A DNA stretch of 64,000 bases from Mycolicibacterium neworleansense (GCF_001245615.1 NZ_CWKH01000002.1:992001-1056000); one strand, 5' to 3'; shown: positions 31,335-41,923, counted from the stretch's first letter. The notes: generated by a model from the sequence alone, not told the origin. Numbers and translations: made by a program.

Positions 31335-31938
31335 CGGCTTCAAAATACTGGAGCAGGTGGGCCAGTTTGTGTCTGGCGCGGGCACACCGGCTTTTCACGG
31401 TGCCCTCGGCCACCCCGAGCAGCTGCGCCGTCTCGGCCACCGAATAGCCCTGCATGTCGACCGCCACCACCGCGGCGCGCTGTTCCACCGGCAGTTGCAT
31501 GAGCGCCCGTTCCACCACGATCGCGGTGGCCACCCGGGGCGCCGGATCGCCGGCCGGGTCGCGCAGATGTACCAGGTGGCCGAGCTCCTGCTGGGATGCG
31601 GTGGGCTGGTTGCGCGACCGGCGCACCCGGTCCAGGCAGGCGTTGACCACGATCCGGTACAGCCAGCTGCTGACCGCCGAATCGTGGCGGAACGACGCTG
31701 CCGTGCGGTGCGCCGACAGCAGGGCCTCCTGCACGGCGTCGTCGGCGTCCTCGTGGTGGTGGCTGGTCAGAAACGCCAGGCGGCGCAACTGGCGGTGGTG
31801 CCGGTGGACCAGTTCCTCGAAGGCGTAGCGGTCCCCGGCGACATGGGCGGCCAGCAGTTCGGCATCGGAACGCCCGGCGGTGTCGTGCCACCGCAGCTCC
31901 TCCGTGACCGGCTTGCCGGTTCCCCCGAACCTTCCCAC
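31288..31938 (-). CDS. sigM: ECF RNA polymerase sigma factor SigM
   Basis: A 216-residue ECF sigma factor. Region 2 is RSDAELLAAHVAGDRYAFEELVHRHH through EDADDAVQEALLSAHR and FRHDSAVSSWLYRIVVNACLDRVRR. Region 4 is LPVEQRAAVVAVDMQGYSVAETAQLLGVAEGTVKSRCARAR. The sequence closely follows the mycobacterial SigM pattern. It starts at GTG 31938. The stop codon lies within the anti-sigma gene. The region to the murJ stop (31939-32037) must hold both the sigM promoter and the murJ terminator. Confidence 0.93.
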   Translation of the reverse strand: MGRFGGTGKPVTEELRWHDTAGRSDAELLAAHVAGDRYAFEELVHRHHRQLRRLAFLTSHHHEDADDAVQEALLSAHRTAASFRHDSAVSSWLYRIVVNACLDRVRRSRNQPTASQQELGHLVHLRDPAGDPAPRVATAIVVERALMQLPVEQRAAVVAVDMQGYSVAETAQLLGVAEGTVKSRCARARHKLAHLLQYFEADERQHAPSAVGRPDS

Positions 31939-31986
31939 ACGCTGAACTTAAACGCTGCCGGGCGGCGGCCCGGACACTTGTTTGCC

Positions 31987-32025
31987 TGACCAGGTATACC
32001 CGCTGGTCAAAGCCCTATCCGGGCT
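31987..32025 (-). terminator. Two stem-loops between murJ and sigM
   Basis: Reading from murJ on the minus strand: AGCCC / GGGCT (32011-32025) with a 5-nt loop, then TGACCAG / CTGGTCA (31987-32009) around GCGGGTATAC. These tandem stems start 12 nt after the murJ stop and probably form its terminator. The second could instead be an operator for sigM. Confidence 0.5.
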
Positions 32026-32037
32026 GGGGATGACGAC

Positions 32038-35000
32038 TCAGGAGGCCGCTTTGATGGTGATTTCAGAGATGTCGGTGCGGCTCTTGCCGTCCACGGTGCC
32101 CAGGGTCGAGATCCACACCAGCACGTATGACGTCGAGGAGGCCTTGTTCACCGAGATGGTGTTGGAGCCGGGCTTCAGTGGCGTCGAGGGGGTCAGTTCG
32201 GTGGTGTCCGACAACGACGACGGGGTGGCCGACTGGGACGACCGGATCTGTACCGAGGTGCCGGTGCTGGTCACGTTGAGGGTGACCGAGCCGACGACGG
32301 TGGGTTGCGGCAATTGCAGCATCAGACCGACACCGTTCTTGAACCCGGGGAACGGGGCGGGGTCCGAGTAGGTGTCGGTGGACCACGCCGTGCCGGTGTT
32401 GCCGTCGATGGCCTGCCCGGCCGTGGCCGGGGAATCGGCCTCGCCTTCGGGTGAGAACACCGTGGCGCGAACAGGTTTCACCGTGCTGCCGGTCGCGGCA
32501 GACGAATTGTCCTGGGTCTCTTCGGTGTTCCCCGACGGTGAGTTCAGGCCGAGTTCGTCACGGTTGAGGCCGCCGCCGACGTCGCCGAAGATGCTGTTGA
32601 GGACCGAGGCCATCACCACCAGCGCGACCAGGATGATGGCGGCGCCAACGCTGATGCCGATGATCAGACCCTTGCGGCGCCGGGCTTCGGCGGCCTCGTG
32701 TTCCTCAGGGGTCTCGTGCACCCGGGCCGGGGCGGCGGCCGGAGCCGGAGTCTCTTCGACCGACCCCAGCAGCTCGGTCCGGTCGGCGATCGCGGTGGCC
32801 TGCTGCAGGAGGTTCAAAAGCGTTGGAGCACTCCGGATTCCACCGCCAGGCTGGACGGCGCGAGCGGCCGCCGCCGAGATCTGGAACGGGATGTCACGGT
32901 CGATGGCGCGTGGTTCGACCGGTTGCCCGGCCTGGTCGAGCGCGGCAGCCTCCAGCCCGCTGCGCGCCCCGGTCTCCGGCAGCGGCCAGCGGTTGACCAG
33001 CAGTGCGTACAGCGCGGCACCGATGCCCCGGATGTCGTCGTCGGGGGTGGCGTCGGGCATGGTGGCCGGGAAGGCCAGTGCCACATCGCCTTCGATGCTG
33101 ACCCGCACCCGGCTGGGGTGATCGATCGACAGGGCGACACCGGCGCGGTGGGCGGCCTCGGCGGCCGCGGCCAGAGACTGGATGGCCCGGGCCCCACCGA
33201 TCGGGGACGGGGAGGTGTCGGCCACCTCGGCCAGCGAGCCGCCGCGGATCCACTCCGAGACGATCAGGCCGCCCGAACCGCTGTGAGCCACATCGAGCAC
33301 CCGGGCGATGCCGGGAACGTCGAGGCGGCTGAGCTTGAGGGTGCGCGACAGGATCTCCTGCACCTGCGCGTCGGACATGGTGGCGTCCGGGTCGACGAAG
33401 GTCAGTGCCACCTGCCGGTCCAGCGCGGTATCCAGTGCCTGCCAGAACTGCAGGTGCGGCGGACCGCCGTGGAACACCAGGAGCCGGTAGCGGCCCTCGG
33501 CGATCGTCGCGCCCGGGATCAGGTGCACATCGTCCTCGGCCGATTCCAGTGCGGCGTCGTGCGGCGGGGCGAACGAGATCGGCTCACGCGTCGGGTCGCC
33601 GCCGTAGTCGTTGAGCGGACGCGTGGCGCCGTTCGACCGGCTCGTGGCGTCACCGGACCCGGTGCCCTCGGCAGATGCGGCGGCTGCCGGAGCGGCCGGT
33701 GCGACGTCCGGCTGGAACTCGTCGGCAGCCGGACGGGGCAACTTCGTCGTCTCGGTTGTCATCCCGGTATTCGAGGTGGAGTCCAATGCCGGGCCGTCCG
33801 CAGATTCGTCGGTCACCGGTGATCCTTTCCACATCCCCGCTCCGGCAACACCTGCCGGAGTCCCGCCTCCGGCGGCTGCCGGGCTTGACGGCCACCCAGT
33901 GGGAGAAGAATTCCTCTGATCAGGGTACGTGACGGGCGCGGGCGGATGCGGCCCGACGGGCGGCGCAATTGTTTGCGCGGCTACCTTTCCGGCCTCCGGC
34001 AGGGGTGTGACACTCCCGCGCCCGAGCCGGCGGCGGACCAGGGCCAGCGCTGACTGCGCCTCGGGCACCCGGGCCGCGAGCATCACGCCGGCGATGATCG
34101 GCACCATGATCACGCCGAGCGCGATCAGGCGCAGCAGCGAACCCCCGGCACCGGCATGCTCGGTCAGTGAGTCCAGCCCCAGCAGCCGGTCGGCGGCGTG
34201 GGCCACCAGGCTCGCGATCAGCGACGCGGCGATGGTCACCAGGATCGTGCGGATCACCGCGTCGCGCAGCAGCCGTCCGCCGCGCGGACGCAGGTTGGCC
34301 TTCAGCAGGAAGTACCCGACCACCGCGCCGGCCACGAAGCCGAGGCCGTTGGCCAGGCCCAGGTAGCCCGCCACCATGTTGGGGTTGTCGGTCAGATGGG
34401 GAGCGGCGATCGAGGCGACGATCTTGACCGTCGTGATCACCACGATGATCACGATCGGCGTCCACGGCCGCTCCCGCGCGTAGAACACCCGCAGCTGCAG
34501 CAGCACCAGCGCGTAGGGGATCAGCGTGAAGGCCGACAGGGTGATCGCCAAACCGAGATAGCCGGCGTCGGTGGAGCTGAAGTTGCCGTAGGCGAACAGC
34601 GCGCTGCCGATCGCGGGCCCGCCGACGGTCATCATCGCCACGATCGGGATGAGCGTCACCATGGTCAGCCGGGTGGCCAGGGACAGGTCGTCGAGCACCG
34701 CGGGGATGTCGTCGGCGGCCGCGTTGCGGCTCAGCCGGGGCATCACCACCGTGAGCACCGTGACGCCGATCATGCCGAACGGCAGCATCAGCACCAGCCA
34801 CGTGTAGTTGTAGATGGCCGGGCCCGAGGCGGCCGCGGTGCTGGCGATCTGGTTACCGATGATCAGGCCGATCTGGCTGATCAGGACGTAGAGCACCATG
34901 GCGGCGGCCATGGTGCCGAACTGCTTGAGCCGGTCATCGATACCCCACAGCGGGCGCAGACTGACCCGCTCGGCGCGGATCGCGGCGAACAACACCGCGG

Positions 35001-35748
35001 CTTGGGCGACCACGCCCAGCGTGGTGCCGATGCCGAGCACCAGCAGCTTGGCCGTGCCCATCTCGACCGGATCGCTCGACAACTCGCCGGGCACCAGGAC
35101 GAAGACACCGAGGGTCACGATCGCGACGACGTTGTTGACCACCGGCGCCCAGGCCGGCGGGCCGAACACGTTGCGGGTGTTGAGGATCGCCATGAACACC
35201 GAGGACAACCCGTAGAACAGCACCTGCGGCAGCAGCAGGTAGGCGAACGCGGTGGTCAGCGGGTTGTTCACCTGGGGATCGCTGCCGAGCATGAGGCGCA
35301 CCAGCAGTGGCGCGCACAGCACCGACAACACGGTGGTGACCAGCAGCAGCGTGGTGGCCAGGGTGACGAGCCGGCGGACGAAGTCGGTGCCGCCGTCGGC
35401 GTCGTCGCGTTCGGCCCGCGCCAGCACCGGCACGAAGATCGCGGTGAAGGTGGCTTCGAGCACCAGCGCGGCGACCATGTTGGGCAGCTGGTTGGCCACC
35501 GAGAACGCGCTCGTCAGCGGCCCGCCGAGCAGCGCCATCAGCAGTACGAACCGCAGGAACCCGGTGATGCGTGAGATCAGCGTGGCGAATGCCATGCCCC
35601 ACGACCGGGACACCACCGCGGCGTCCGACAGCTCAGGGCGCCCCGCCGGCCGGGCCGGGCCTGTGGCATGTGGAATCCGCGGCGGGCCTGGCGGTCGGGT
35701 CGGATGCTGGACGGGCGGACGGGCCGGGCTGTGGTCGGGCGAGGTCAT
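32038..35748 (-). CDS. murJ: Lipid II flippase MurJ (MviN) fused to pseudokinase and extracellular domain
   Basis: A 1236-residue multidomain protein. Residues about 45-570 are a 14-helix MOP-family flippase (VSRSWGMAFATLISRITGFLRFV, ANQLPNMVAALVLEATFTAIFVPVLAR) that exports lipid II. After a Pro/Thr-rich linker comes a protein-kinase-like domain at about 745-1000. It begins IAEGRYRLLVFHGGPP but lacks the HRD and DFG catalytic motifs, so it is a pseudokinase; in M. tuberculosis PknB phosphorylates it and FhaA binds it. One transmembrane helix (about 1027-1050) and an extracellular discoidin-like beta domain (about 1090-1236: AGQAIDGNTGTAWSTDTY) follow. The start ATG 35748 overlaps the upstream DUF6049 gene by 4 nt. 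The longer frame from 35919 lies inside that gene. Confidence 0.95.
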   Translation of the reverse strand: MTSPDHSPARPPVQHPTRPPGPPRIPHATGPARPAGRPELSDAAVVSRSWGMAFATLISRITGFLRFVLLMALLGGPLTSAFSVANQLPNMVAALVLEATFTAIFVPVLARAERDDADGGTDFVRRLVTLATTLLLVTTVLSVLCAPLLVRLMLGSDPQVNNPLTTAFAYLLLPQVLFYGLSSVFMAILNTRNVFGPPAWAPVVNNVVAIVTLGVFVLVPGELSSDPVEMGTAKLLVLGIGTTLGVVAQAAVLFAAIRAERVSLRPLWGIDDRLKQFGTMAAAMVLYVLISQIGLIIGNQIASTAAASGPAIYNYTWLVLMLPFGMIGVTVLTVVMPRLSRNAAADDIPAVLDDLSLATRLTMVTLIPIVAMMTVGGPAIGSALFAYGNFSSTDAGYLGLAITLSAFTLIPYALVLLQLRVFYARERPWTPIVIIVVITTVKIVASIAAPHLTDNPNMVAGYLGLANGLGFVAGAVVGYFLLKANLRPRGGRLLRDAVIRTILVTIAASLIASLVAHAADRLLGLDSLTEHAGAGGSLLRLIALGVIMVPIIAGVMLAARVPEAQSALALVRRRLGRGSVTPLPEAGKVAAQTIAPPVGPHPPAPVTYPDQRNSSPTGWPSSPAAAGGGTPAGVAGAGMWKGSPVTDESADGPALDSTSNTGMTTETTKLPRPAADEFQPDVAPAAPAAAASAEGTGSGDATSRSNGATRPLNDYGGDPTREPISFAPPHDAALESAEDDVHLIPGATIAEGRYRLLVFHGGPPHLQFWQALDTALDRQVALTFVDPDATMSDAQVQEILSRTLKLSRLDVPGIARVLDVAHSGSGGLIVSEWIRGGSLAEVADTSPSPIGGARAIQSLAAAAEAAHRAGVALSIDHPSRVRVSIEGDVALAFPATMPDATPDDDIRGIGAALYALLVNRWPLPETGARSGLEAAALDQAGQPVEPRAIDRDIPFQISAAAARAVQPGGGIRSAPTLLNLLQQATAIADRTELLGSVEETPAPAAAPARVHETPEEHEAAEARRRKGLIIGISVGAAIILVALVVMASVLNSIFGDVGGGLNRDELGLNSPSGNTEETQDNSSAATGSTVKPVRATVFSPEGEADSPATAGQAIDGNTGTAWSTDTYSDPAPFPGFKNGVGLMLQLPQPTVVGSVTLNVTSTGTSVQIRSSQSATPSSLSDTTELTPSTPLKPGSNTISVNKASSTSYVLVWISTLGTVDGKSRTDISEITIKAAS

Positions 35749-38255
35749 CGGTGCCGGTCCGGACTGGTGTCGGCCGGCGGGGAGGCCGGTGTCGAGGTGG
35801 CCTGGGCGGGGTCGTCGGTGATGTCGTTGTTGAACGCCATGGCGACGTCGAGTGGGTCGGGGTGTTCTCCCGGCGGGATGAGGTCGGCCCGGTCGGGCTG
35901 GCCGCGGAACCGGTGCCACAAGCGGCGCCCGGCGAGCGCCACGAGCACCGCGCCGGCCGACAGCGTGATGAAGAACAGCACCTTGCCGTAGGCGTTGGAG
36001 TGCACCGACAACCGCACGGGCTCACCGAGGGTGAGGCCCTCGGTGGTCTGCAAGCTGACGTCGACGGCCACGCGCTGGGTGAAGTGCACCTCGATCGGCA
36101 CCCGCAGCGGCAGGTAACCGGGCGGCAGCTCGATCTCGCCCATGTCGGTGACGGTCATGCCGGGGGGTGCGTCGACGTGCAGCCGGACGCGTACCGGCAC
36201 GGGCAGGTCGTTGCGCAGGGCCAGCGGCAGCGGGCTGCGCTCGGTGGCCAGGGTGTACGCCCCGCCGGGGTTGACGATCGTCACCGCACCGAACATGTCG
36301 TTGACGCTGCGGCTGACGGCCTGCAGCCGCTGTTCGGCCAGCCCCTCGCGAGCCTCGGGCGGCACGGACTGGCTGAGTGCGCGCAGCATGTCCTCCCGCA
36401 GCGGCGCGGTGTACTGCATGCCGGTCAGGCCGGTGCGCTCGTCGGTGGTCAGCGCGGCGGTCAGGCCCCACAACCGGCTGACCACCGCGGCGATGCCGCC
36501 GTTGATGCTGTCGTCGATGTTGCCGCGCGGGCTGCCGAGGGAATCCGGCGGCGGGGGCGCCACGGGTTCGGCTGCCACGGCGTTGCTCTCGGCGATCACT
36601 GCGGGCAGCGGGCGCGGCACGGCCAGCCCGGCGTGGATTGTGGTGGCCACCGACGTCAGGATGGCCTGCGCGTCGTCGGCATCCAGCGACCACACCAGCG
36701 GTGGCATCAGGATCTGGGTGCGGGGCACCTCGGTCGGGGTGAGCCCGCGCCACAGCAGCGCCCCCAGCGCGTCCTGGCGCCGCGCGACCTGCGAGTCGTG
36801 GCGCACCGGGATCTCCAGCGACGGGTCCAGGTAGGACGGTGCCACGGGGTCGGTGCCCGCACCGGCCAGCGCGGCGCCGACGGCCGGGTCGAACGCGGCG
36901 GCCACCACCTCGGGCCGGTACCGCAGCGGCGTGACATCGGCGGTCTCGGGGGCGCCGGTGGCCGAATCCTGGGCGGTGACGTGGGCGGCCGAGATGCTGA
37001 CGGTCTGGCCTTGGGCGGCCAGCAGGTCCAGGGCCGGGCGGGTGAGCGGACCGTCGCCCAGGATGCTGGCGCCGCGGACCGAGGTGACGCCAAGGATCTG
37101 GTCGACGATGTCGCCGGCCCCGTTGGTGGCGATCGCGCTCAGCCCCGGATCGCCGACCCGCTGCAGTGCGGTCAGATCGGCCTGGGCGTAGTTGGTGGGT
37201 GCCACGCAGAGCCGCGCGGCCAGGGCCCGCAGGCGGTTCAGCCAGTTGACCGCCGCATCCTGGCCGCTGCCCGGGCGCGTCGGGGTGGCGGGACCGGCGT
37301 CGGGTCCGTCGTTGACGACGTAGCCACCGGTCATGGCGTTGACCGTGACGAGCAGGTCGGGGTCGACGGCGAGGCACAAGGTGGCGCGCATCTGGCCGCC
37401 GGAGTCGACGGTCGGCCCGGTGGCGAAGTCGGCCGCCGACAGCAGCGTGTCGAGCCGGCCGCCGGGTGCCAGCGAGGCGGCCAGGCTGTCGTCGACGAGC
37501 CGCACCGGCGTCGTGCCTCCCGGGGCGCCCGGGGCCAGCCGGGGGCGATCCGCCAGGGGCCAGAGCATTGTCATCCGCACCGGCTGGGAGGTGTCCGGCG
37601 GCACCACCGAATTGAGGGTGTCGGCGGCCGACATCGAGCCGGAGTCGTCGTCGGCGGGCCGGTCGGGGGGCACGCCGAGGACGGGCAGCAGGAAGCGGGC
37701 GTCATCGAGCTTGGCCGGGGCCCCGTAGTCCGGCGTGCCGTTGACGTTGATCTGCACGGGGTAGACGCCGGGTTCGGTGATGTGCAGCGACCCGGCGCCT
37801 TCGGAGCGCAGCGGGTAGGACAGCGTGAACCCGACCGATTGGCCGCGCTGCATCTCCGGTGCCAGGGTGACGAAGTCGGCGACCGGCTCGAACCGGTCAC
37901 TGTCGCCGGACAGATCGGTGCGCAGCTGGCTCGACGAGGTCACCGCCCGGGCGTGCTCCATGCGGATGTCCACGTCGCGTACCGGTCGATCGCCGACGTT
38001 GAGCACGGCCCCGCTGACCGTGAGTACCGATTCACTGGTGGTGGTGACGACGTCGGGGGTGACGCGGTCGATCCGGATCTGGAGGAACGGCAGCGCCCCG
38101 GGCTCGCTTGCGCTCGCGCGGGGCAGCAGTACCGGCAGGGCGGCGGTGGACCACACCGAAAAAAACAACCCCACCGCCACAAGCACCACTGTGTGCGCGA
38201 GGAGGGAGACTCCTCGGCGCACCGCCGGGGCGGCGGTCACGGTCCCTGTCCGCAT
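35745..38255 (-). CDS. DUF6049 family secreted/membrane protein (Rv3909 type)
   Basis: An 836-residue protein with an N-terminal signal/anchor ([18 protein letters not shown]) and a large extracytoplasmic part. The latter has an early immunoglobulin-like domain ([26 protein letters not shown]) and a central domain reminiscent of chitin-deacetylase-like folds. A C-terminal beta domain ([30 protein letters not shown]) and one C-terminal transmembrane helix ([22 protein letters not shown]) follow. It is an essential-gene neighbour of murJ in mycobacteria, with 4-nt overlap and likely coupled translation. The biochemical role is unknown, but context points to envelope assembly. It starts at GTG or ATG near 38255, inside the mutT4 3' end. 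Confidence 0.88.
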   Translation of the reverse strand: MRTGTVTAAPAVRRGVSLLAHTVVLVAVGLFFSVWSTAALPVLLPRASASEPGALPFLQIRIDRVTPDVVTTTSESVLTVSGAVLNVGDRPVRDVDIRMEHARAVTSSSQLRTDLSGDSDRFEPVADFVTLAPEMQRGQSVGFTLSYPLRSEGAGSLHITEPGVYPVQINVNGTPDYGAPAKLDDARFLLPVLGVPPDRPADDDSGSMSAADTLNSVVPPDTSQPVRMTMLWPLADRPRLAPGAPGGTTPVRLVDDSLAASLAPGGRLDTLLSAADFATGPTVDSGGQMRATLCLAVDPDLLVTVNAMTGGYVVNDGPDAGPATPTRPGSGQDAAVNWLNRLRALAARLCVAPTNYAQADLTALQRVGDPGLSAIATNGAGDIVDQILGVTSVRGASILGDGPLTRPALDLLAAQGQTVSISAAHVTAQDSATGAPETADVTPLRYRPEVVAAAFDPAVGAALAGAGTDPVAPSYLDPSLEIPVRHDSQVARRQDALGALLWRGLTPTEVPRTQILMPPLVWSLDADDAQAILTSVATTIHAGLAVPRPLPAVIAESNAVAAEPVAPPPPDSLGSPRGNIDDSINGGIAAVVSRLWGLTAALTTDERTGLTGMQYTAPLREDMLRALSQSVPPEAREGLAEQRLQAVSRSVNDMFGAVTIVNPGGAYTLATERSPLPLALRNDLPVPVRVRLHVDAPPGMTVTDMGEIELPPGYLPLRVPIEVHFTQRVAVDVSLQTTEGLTLGEPVRLSVHSNAYGKVLFFITLSAGAVLVALAGRRLWHRFRGQPDRADLIPPGEHPDPLDVAMAFNNDITDDPAQATSTPASPPADTSPDRHR

Positions 38256-39037
38256 CCGTTCGTGCGCCGGCGGGGCTGGGGGTGCGCAGAGTCGTCGCGG
38301 CGGTGAGTGCGGGCATGCGAGTGGGTCTGGGGGCGGCGCCGGGGCGCGCTGCGGGGCAGCGGCGGCAAGGCACCCGGACCGTCGGTGTGCAGCTTGTCGA
38401 TGAGTTCTCCGGCCACCTCGGCGAGCTTGCGCTCGTCGGCGTAGGCCAGCCGGGCCGGCAGATCCCGCAGCGGGACCCAGGCGACTTCGGTCACCTCGAC
38501 GTCGTCGTCGGACAGCTCGCCGCCCTGGAAGCGCATGAGGTAGTGGTGCACGGTCTTGTGCACCCGGCGCCCTTCGGTGACGAACCAGTAGTCGATGCTG
38601 CCGAGCGCGGCCAGGACGTCGCCGCGGATACCGGTTTCTTCGGCGACCTCGCGGATCGCGGTCTGCTCGGCCGTCTCACCGAGTTCGATGTGACCCTTGG
38701 GCAGGGACCACAGCATCCGGCCGCGCCGGTCGACGCGGCCGATCAATGCCGCCACCTGGGTGTCCTTCGGGCCGTCGATTCCGTCGATGACCAGGCCTCC
38801 GGCCGAGGTCTCGTGGACGGTGCGGAGCCGTTCCGGTGGCCGCCGCGGCCGTGACTTGTGTTGCTTGGACTGGTCGCGCGGGGTGGGGGCGGGATTTGCG
38901 GTGCTGACCGGGGCGTCGCCGGTGGCGGTGTCATTGCCTTGATCGCCGGCCGGTGGGCCTGCCGCCCTTTGTGCACGACGACGGCCACGACGCCGACTGC
39001 GGCGCCGTCGTGGTTTGGCCTGTTCGCCGTCCGACAC
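38237..39037 (-). CDS. mutT4: Nudix hydrolase MutT4 (Rv3908 type)
   Basis: A 266-residue Nudix protein with a very basic Arg-rich N-terminus ([13 protein letters not shown]). The catalytic domain starts at about residue 75 with [19 protein letters not shown]. The Nudix box is [20 protein letters not shown], and the substrate-side strand is [20 protein letters not shown]. The family hydrolyses nucleotide or dinucleotide diphosphates; the exact substrate is unsettled. I chose GTG 39037 to match the known mycobacterial N-terminus (VSDGEQAK). It is divergent from pcnA, with 84 bp between, and overlaps the DUF6049 gene by 19 nt. Confidence 0.9.
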   Translation of the reverse strand: MSDGEQAKPRRRRSRRRGRRRAQRAAGPPAGDQGNDTATGDAPVSTANPAPTPRDQSKQHKSRPRRPPERLRTVHETSAGGLVIDGIDGPKDTQVAALIGRVDRRGRMLWSLPKGHIELGETAEQTAIREVAEETGIRGDVLAALGSIDYWFVTEGRRVHKTVHHYLMRFQGGELSDDDVEVTEVAWVPLRDLPARLAYADERKLAEVAGELIDKLHTDGPGALPPLPRSAPRRRPQTHSHARTHRRDDSAHPQPRRRTNGCGQGP

Positions 39038-39121
39038 CCAAGCGATAGTAGCTGCCACGGGGATGGCCTCCTGCCGCACTCGCCGGTTGTGACCACACTG
39101 GGAGCATTAGGCTCATCGAAC

Positions 39122-40585
39122 GTGGCCGACGCTGTTGTTACTGATGCCGAATTGCTGGCGGGCGCACTGGTCTCGCTGAACCAGCGCGCCGACGTGCTGC
39201 GCGGGCTCGGCGCGGTGTTCGCTGCTGCAGGCCACGAGCTGTATCTGGTCGGCGGCAGTGTGCGCGACGCGCTGCTGGGCCGGCTGACCGAGCACAGCGA
39301 TCTCGATTTCACCACCGACGCCCGTCCCGAGCAGATGGTGAAGTTCCTGCGGCCGTGGGCCGACGCCCTGTGGGATACCGGGATCGAGTTCGGCACCGTC
39401 GGGATCGGCAAGGGTGAGCACCGCCTCGAGATCACCACGTTCCGCGCCGACAGCTATGACCAGGTGTCGCGGAATCCGACGGTCGAGTTCGGCGACAACC
39501 TCGATGACGATCTGGTGCGGCGTGACTTCACCGTGAACGCCATGGCCGTGCGCATCACGGCTGACGGGCCGGCCGAATTCCATGATCCCCTTGGCGGTTT
39601 GGCGGCCATCCAGGCCAAGGTGCTCGACACGCCGTCGGCGCCGGAGGTGTCGTTCGGCGACGATCCGCTGCGGATGCTGCGCGCCGCCCGGTTCGTATCG
39701 CAGCTCGGGTTCGGCGTGGCGCCGCGGGTTCTGGAGGCGCTGCTGGAGATGGCGCCGCAGCTGGGACGCATCACCGTCGAGCGGGTCGCCGCCGAGCTGG
39801 ACAAGCTGCTGCTGGGTGCCGACCCGGTGGCCGGTGTCGATCTGATGGTGCAGACCGGGCTCGGTGATGTGGTGCTGCCCGAGGTCGGCGAGATGCGGAT
39901 GGCGATCGACGAACACCACCAGCACAAGGACGTCTACTGGCATTCGCTGACGGTGCTGCGCCAGGCCATAGAACTCGAGGAGCCCTCGAGTCCTCCGGAC
40001 CTGGTTTTGCGCTGGGCCGCACTGCTGCACGACATCGGCAAGCCCGCCACCCGTAAGCACGAATCCGACGGCGGGGTGAGCTTCCACCACCACGAGGTGG
40101 TCGGCGCGAAGATGGTCCGCAAGCGGATGCGTGCGCTCAAGTACTCCAAGCAGATGATCGAGGACGTGTCGCAGCTGGTGTATCTGCATCTGCGGTTCCA
40201 CGGCTACGCCGACGACAAGGGCACCGGCAAGTGGACCGACTCGGCGGTGCGCCGCTACGTGACCGATGCGGGTCCGCTGCTGGGCCGGCTGCACAAGCTG
40301 GTGCGGGCCGACTGCACCACCCGTAACAAGCGGCGGGCCGCGCGGCTGCAATCCAACTATGACGATCTGGAGAACCGGATCGCCGAGCTGGCGGCCAAGG
40401 AGGATCTGCAGCGGGTCCGGCCCGACCTCGACGGCAACGAGATCATGCAGGTCCTCGGCATCCCGGCGGGCCCGCAGGTCGGCGAGGCCTGGCAGTACCT
40501 CAAGGAGCTGCGGCTCGACCGCGGGCCGCTGTCCCGCGAGGACGCCATCGACGAATTGCTGAAATGGTGGAACGCCAAGAGCTGA
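39122..40585 (+). CDS. pcnA: CCA tRNA nucleotidyltransferase
   Basis: A 487-residue class II nucleotidyltransferase that adds or repairs the tRNA 3'-CCA end. The polymerase motif is LVGGSVRDALLGR then DLDFTTDARPEQ (metal-binding Asp pair). RRDFTVNAMAVR and DPLRMLRAARF are the conserved head and neck motifs. The C-terminal part includes an HD-type domain (WAALLHDIGKPATRK and HHHEVVGAKM), as in actinobacterial enzymes. I chose GTG 39122. The frame remains open upstream into the mutT4 start, which is not coding on this strand. None of the tRNAs in this window encodes CCA, so this enzyme is needed. Confidence 0.95.
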   Translation: MADAVVTDAELLAGALVSLNQRADVLRGLGAVFAAAGHELYLVGGSVRDALLGRLTEHSDLDFTTDARPEQMVKFLRPWADALWDTGIEFGTVGIGKGEHRLEITTFRADSYDQVSRNPTVEFGDNLDDDLVRRDFTVNAMAVRITADGPAEFHDPLGGLAAIQAKVLDTPSAPEVSFGDDPLRMLRAARFVSQLGFGVAPRVLEALLEMAPQLGRITVERVAAELDKLLLGADPVAGVDLMVQTGLGDVVLPEVGEMRMAIDEHHQHKDVYWHSLTVLRQAIELEEPSSPPDLVLRWAALLHDIGKPATRKHESDGGVSFHHHEVVGAKMVRKRMRALKYSKQMIEDVSQLVYLHLRFHGYADDKGTGKWTDSAVRRYVTDAGPLLGRLHKLVRADCTTRNKRRAARLQSNYDDLENRIAELAAKEDLQRVRPDLDGNEIMQVLGIPAGPQVGEAWQYLKELRLDRGPLSREDAIDELLKWWNAKS

Positions 40586-40603
40586 TCGTGCGTCTGATCA
40601 GTC

Positions 40604-41113
40604 ATGGACTACTGCCTGGGTGACCCGGACGGCACGGCGACCATCTTCAGCGGGGTGCCCGATGTGGATGTGGACGGCGACGGCAGCCCCGACGGCATCG
40701 GCCTGGATTTCGACGGGGACGGCCGGATCGACGACGTGATGGCCGATTTCGACGGTGACGGCACCGCCGAGCGCGCGGTGCTCGATGCCGATGACGACGG
40801 GCACACCGAGAGTTATTTCTCCGACGACGGTTCGGGCACCTGGGCGGTTCGGGTGGACCGGTCCGGGCAGGTGCGCTGGTTCGGGCTCGACGGCACTGAG
40901 CAGGCCGGCGGACCGCTGGTGGATTTCGACGGCGATGGTGCAGTCGACGACCGCCTGCTCGACGCGGACGGTGACGGGCTGGCCGACCGGGTGCTTGCCG
41001 GGGAGCTGGCCTACGTCGACACCGACGGGGACGGGAAGTGGAACGTGAAGCTCACCGATGCCGACGGTGACGGTGCCGCGGATGCGGCCACCGAAATACA
41101 GCCGCCGCGTTGA
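40604..41113 (+). CDS. DxDxDG calcium-repeat-like protein (Rv3906c type)
   Basis: A 169-residue, very acidic protein made almost wholly of about eight D-x-D-x-D-G motifs (for example DVDGDGSPDG, DFDGDGRIDD, DADDDGHTE, DTDGDGKWN). They are spaced roughly every 15-20 residues, similar to thrombospondin type 3 or EF-hand-like calcium loops. There is no signal peptide or membrane helix. It lies 18 nt after pcnA on the same strand, so it is likely co-transcribed. The short, cytosolic-looking form is conserved in mycobacteria. The function is unknown. Calcium binding is inferred from the repeats. Confidence 0.75.
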   Translation: MDYCLGDPDGTATIFSGVPDVDVDGDGSPDGIGLDFDGDGRIDDVMADFDGDGTAERAVLDADDDGHTESYFSDDGSGTWAVRVDRSGQVRWFGLDGTEQAGGPLVDFDGDGAVDDRLLDADGDGLADRVLAGELAYVDTDGDGKWNVKLTDADGDGAADAATEIQPPR

Positions 41114-41124
41114 GTTTTCGAGGC

Positions 41125-41901
41125 TCAGCCCCGGCCGGCCCCGGGTGGTCCGGCGAAGGCCTGTGCGATGGTCAGCCACGTGGCGGCATCGTCACCCACC
41201 GCGCTCACGTCGAGTTCCGAGGGGGCCCGGCGCTGGGTCACCAGCATGCAGAAGTCCTCGGCCGGCCCCGTCACGCGCTGCTGCGCGTCGGCCGGCCCCC
41301 ACTCCCACAGCGCGCCGTCGGGCGCGGTCAGCTCGACCCGGAACGGCTCGGCCGGCGGGGTCAGACCGTGCACTGAGAACGCGAAATCCCTTGTGCGCAC
41401 GCCGATGTGGGCAATCGAGCGCAGGCGCGCGGTGGCGGGCCGGTGCACCCCGAGCGCGTCGGCCACGTCGAGGCCGTGTGCCCAGGTCTCCATCATGCGC
41501 GCGGTGGCCATCGACGTCGCGCTCATCGGCGGGCCGAACCAGGGCAGCTTGCGGCCCTCGGCCACGTTCACCAGCTCGGTGTGCAGCTTCGCGCGGGTGG
41601 CGCGCCAATCGGCCAGCAGCTGCTCGGGCGGTGTGAGCGCGAGTTCCTCGGCGGCGGCGTCGACGAACCCGGTCGGGTTCTGCATCGCCTCGGCCAGCAC
41701 GGCATCGAAGCCGGCCTGGTCGGTGATCGCGATGACCGACACCCGGTCGGTCCACAGCAGATGAGCGATCTGATGGGCGATGGTCCAGCCCTCGGCCGGC
41801 GTGGGGGTGGCCCAACGCTCGGGCGGCAGGTCGGCCACCAGGGCATCGAGTTCGTCGCTCTCGGCGGACAGGTCGGCCACGATCGGCTCGGCGCTCACCA
41901 T
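41125..41901 (-). CDS. TIGR03084 family DinB/MDMPI-fold metal-binding protein (Rv0036c type)
   Basis: A 258-residue protein of the DinB / mycothiol-dependent maleylpyruvate isomerase superfamily. The N-terminal helical bundle has ligand-like His residues in [15 protein letters not shown] and [16 protein letters not shown]. The C-terminal domain starts near [26 protein letters not shown]. Proteins of this group often use mycothiol as cofactor, but this enzyme's substrate is unknown. It is convergent with the calcium-repeat gene and lies 22 nt after the MFS gene stop, on the same strand. Confidence 0.85.
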   Translation of the reverse strand: MVSAEPIVADLSAESDELDALVADLPPERWATPTPAEGWTIAHQIAHLLWTDRVSVIAITDQAGFDAVLAEAMQNPTGFVDAAAEELALTPPEQLLADWRATRAKLHTELVNVAEGRKLPWFGPPMSATSMATARMMETWAHGLDVADALGVHRPATARLRSIAHIGVRTRDFAFSVHGLTPPAEPFRVELTAPDGALWEWGPADAQQRVTGPAEDFCMLVTQRRAPSELDVSAVGDDAATWLTIAQAFAGPPGAGRG

Positions 41902-41923
41902 GGCGGTCAGCCTAGACCGGTGG

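Noticed and set aside
35749..35919. Upstream extension of murJ
   Set aside because: The 57 extra residues are Arg/Pro-rich readout of the end of the DUF6049 gene. ATG 35748 gives the normal 4-nt coupling.
35571..38306. A 911-codon open frame on the plus strand
   Set aside because: It lies opposite the DUF6049 gene, has Gly/Gln/His-rich shadow composition, no family motifs and no ribosome site. It is an artefact of high GC at third positions.
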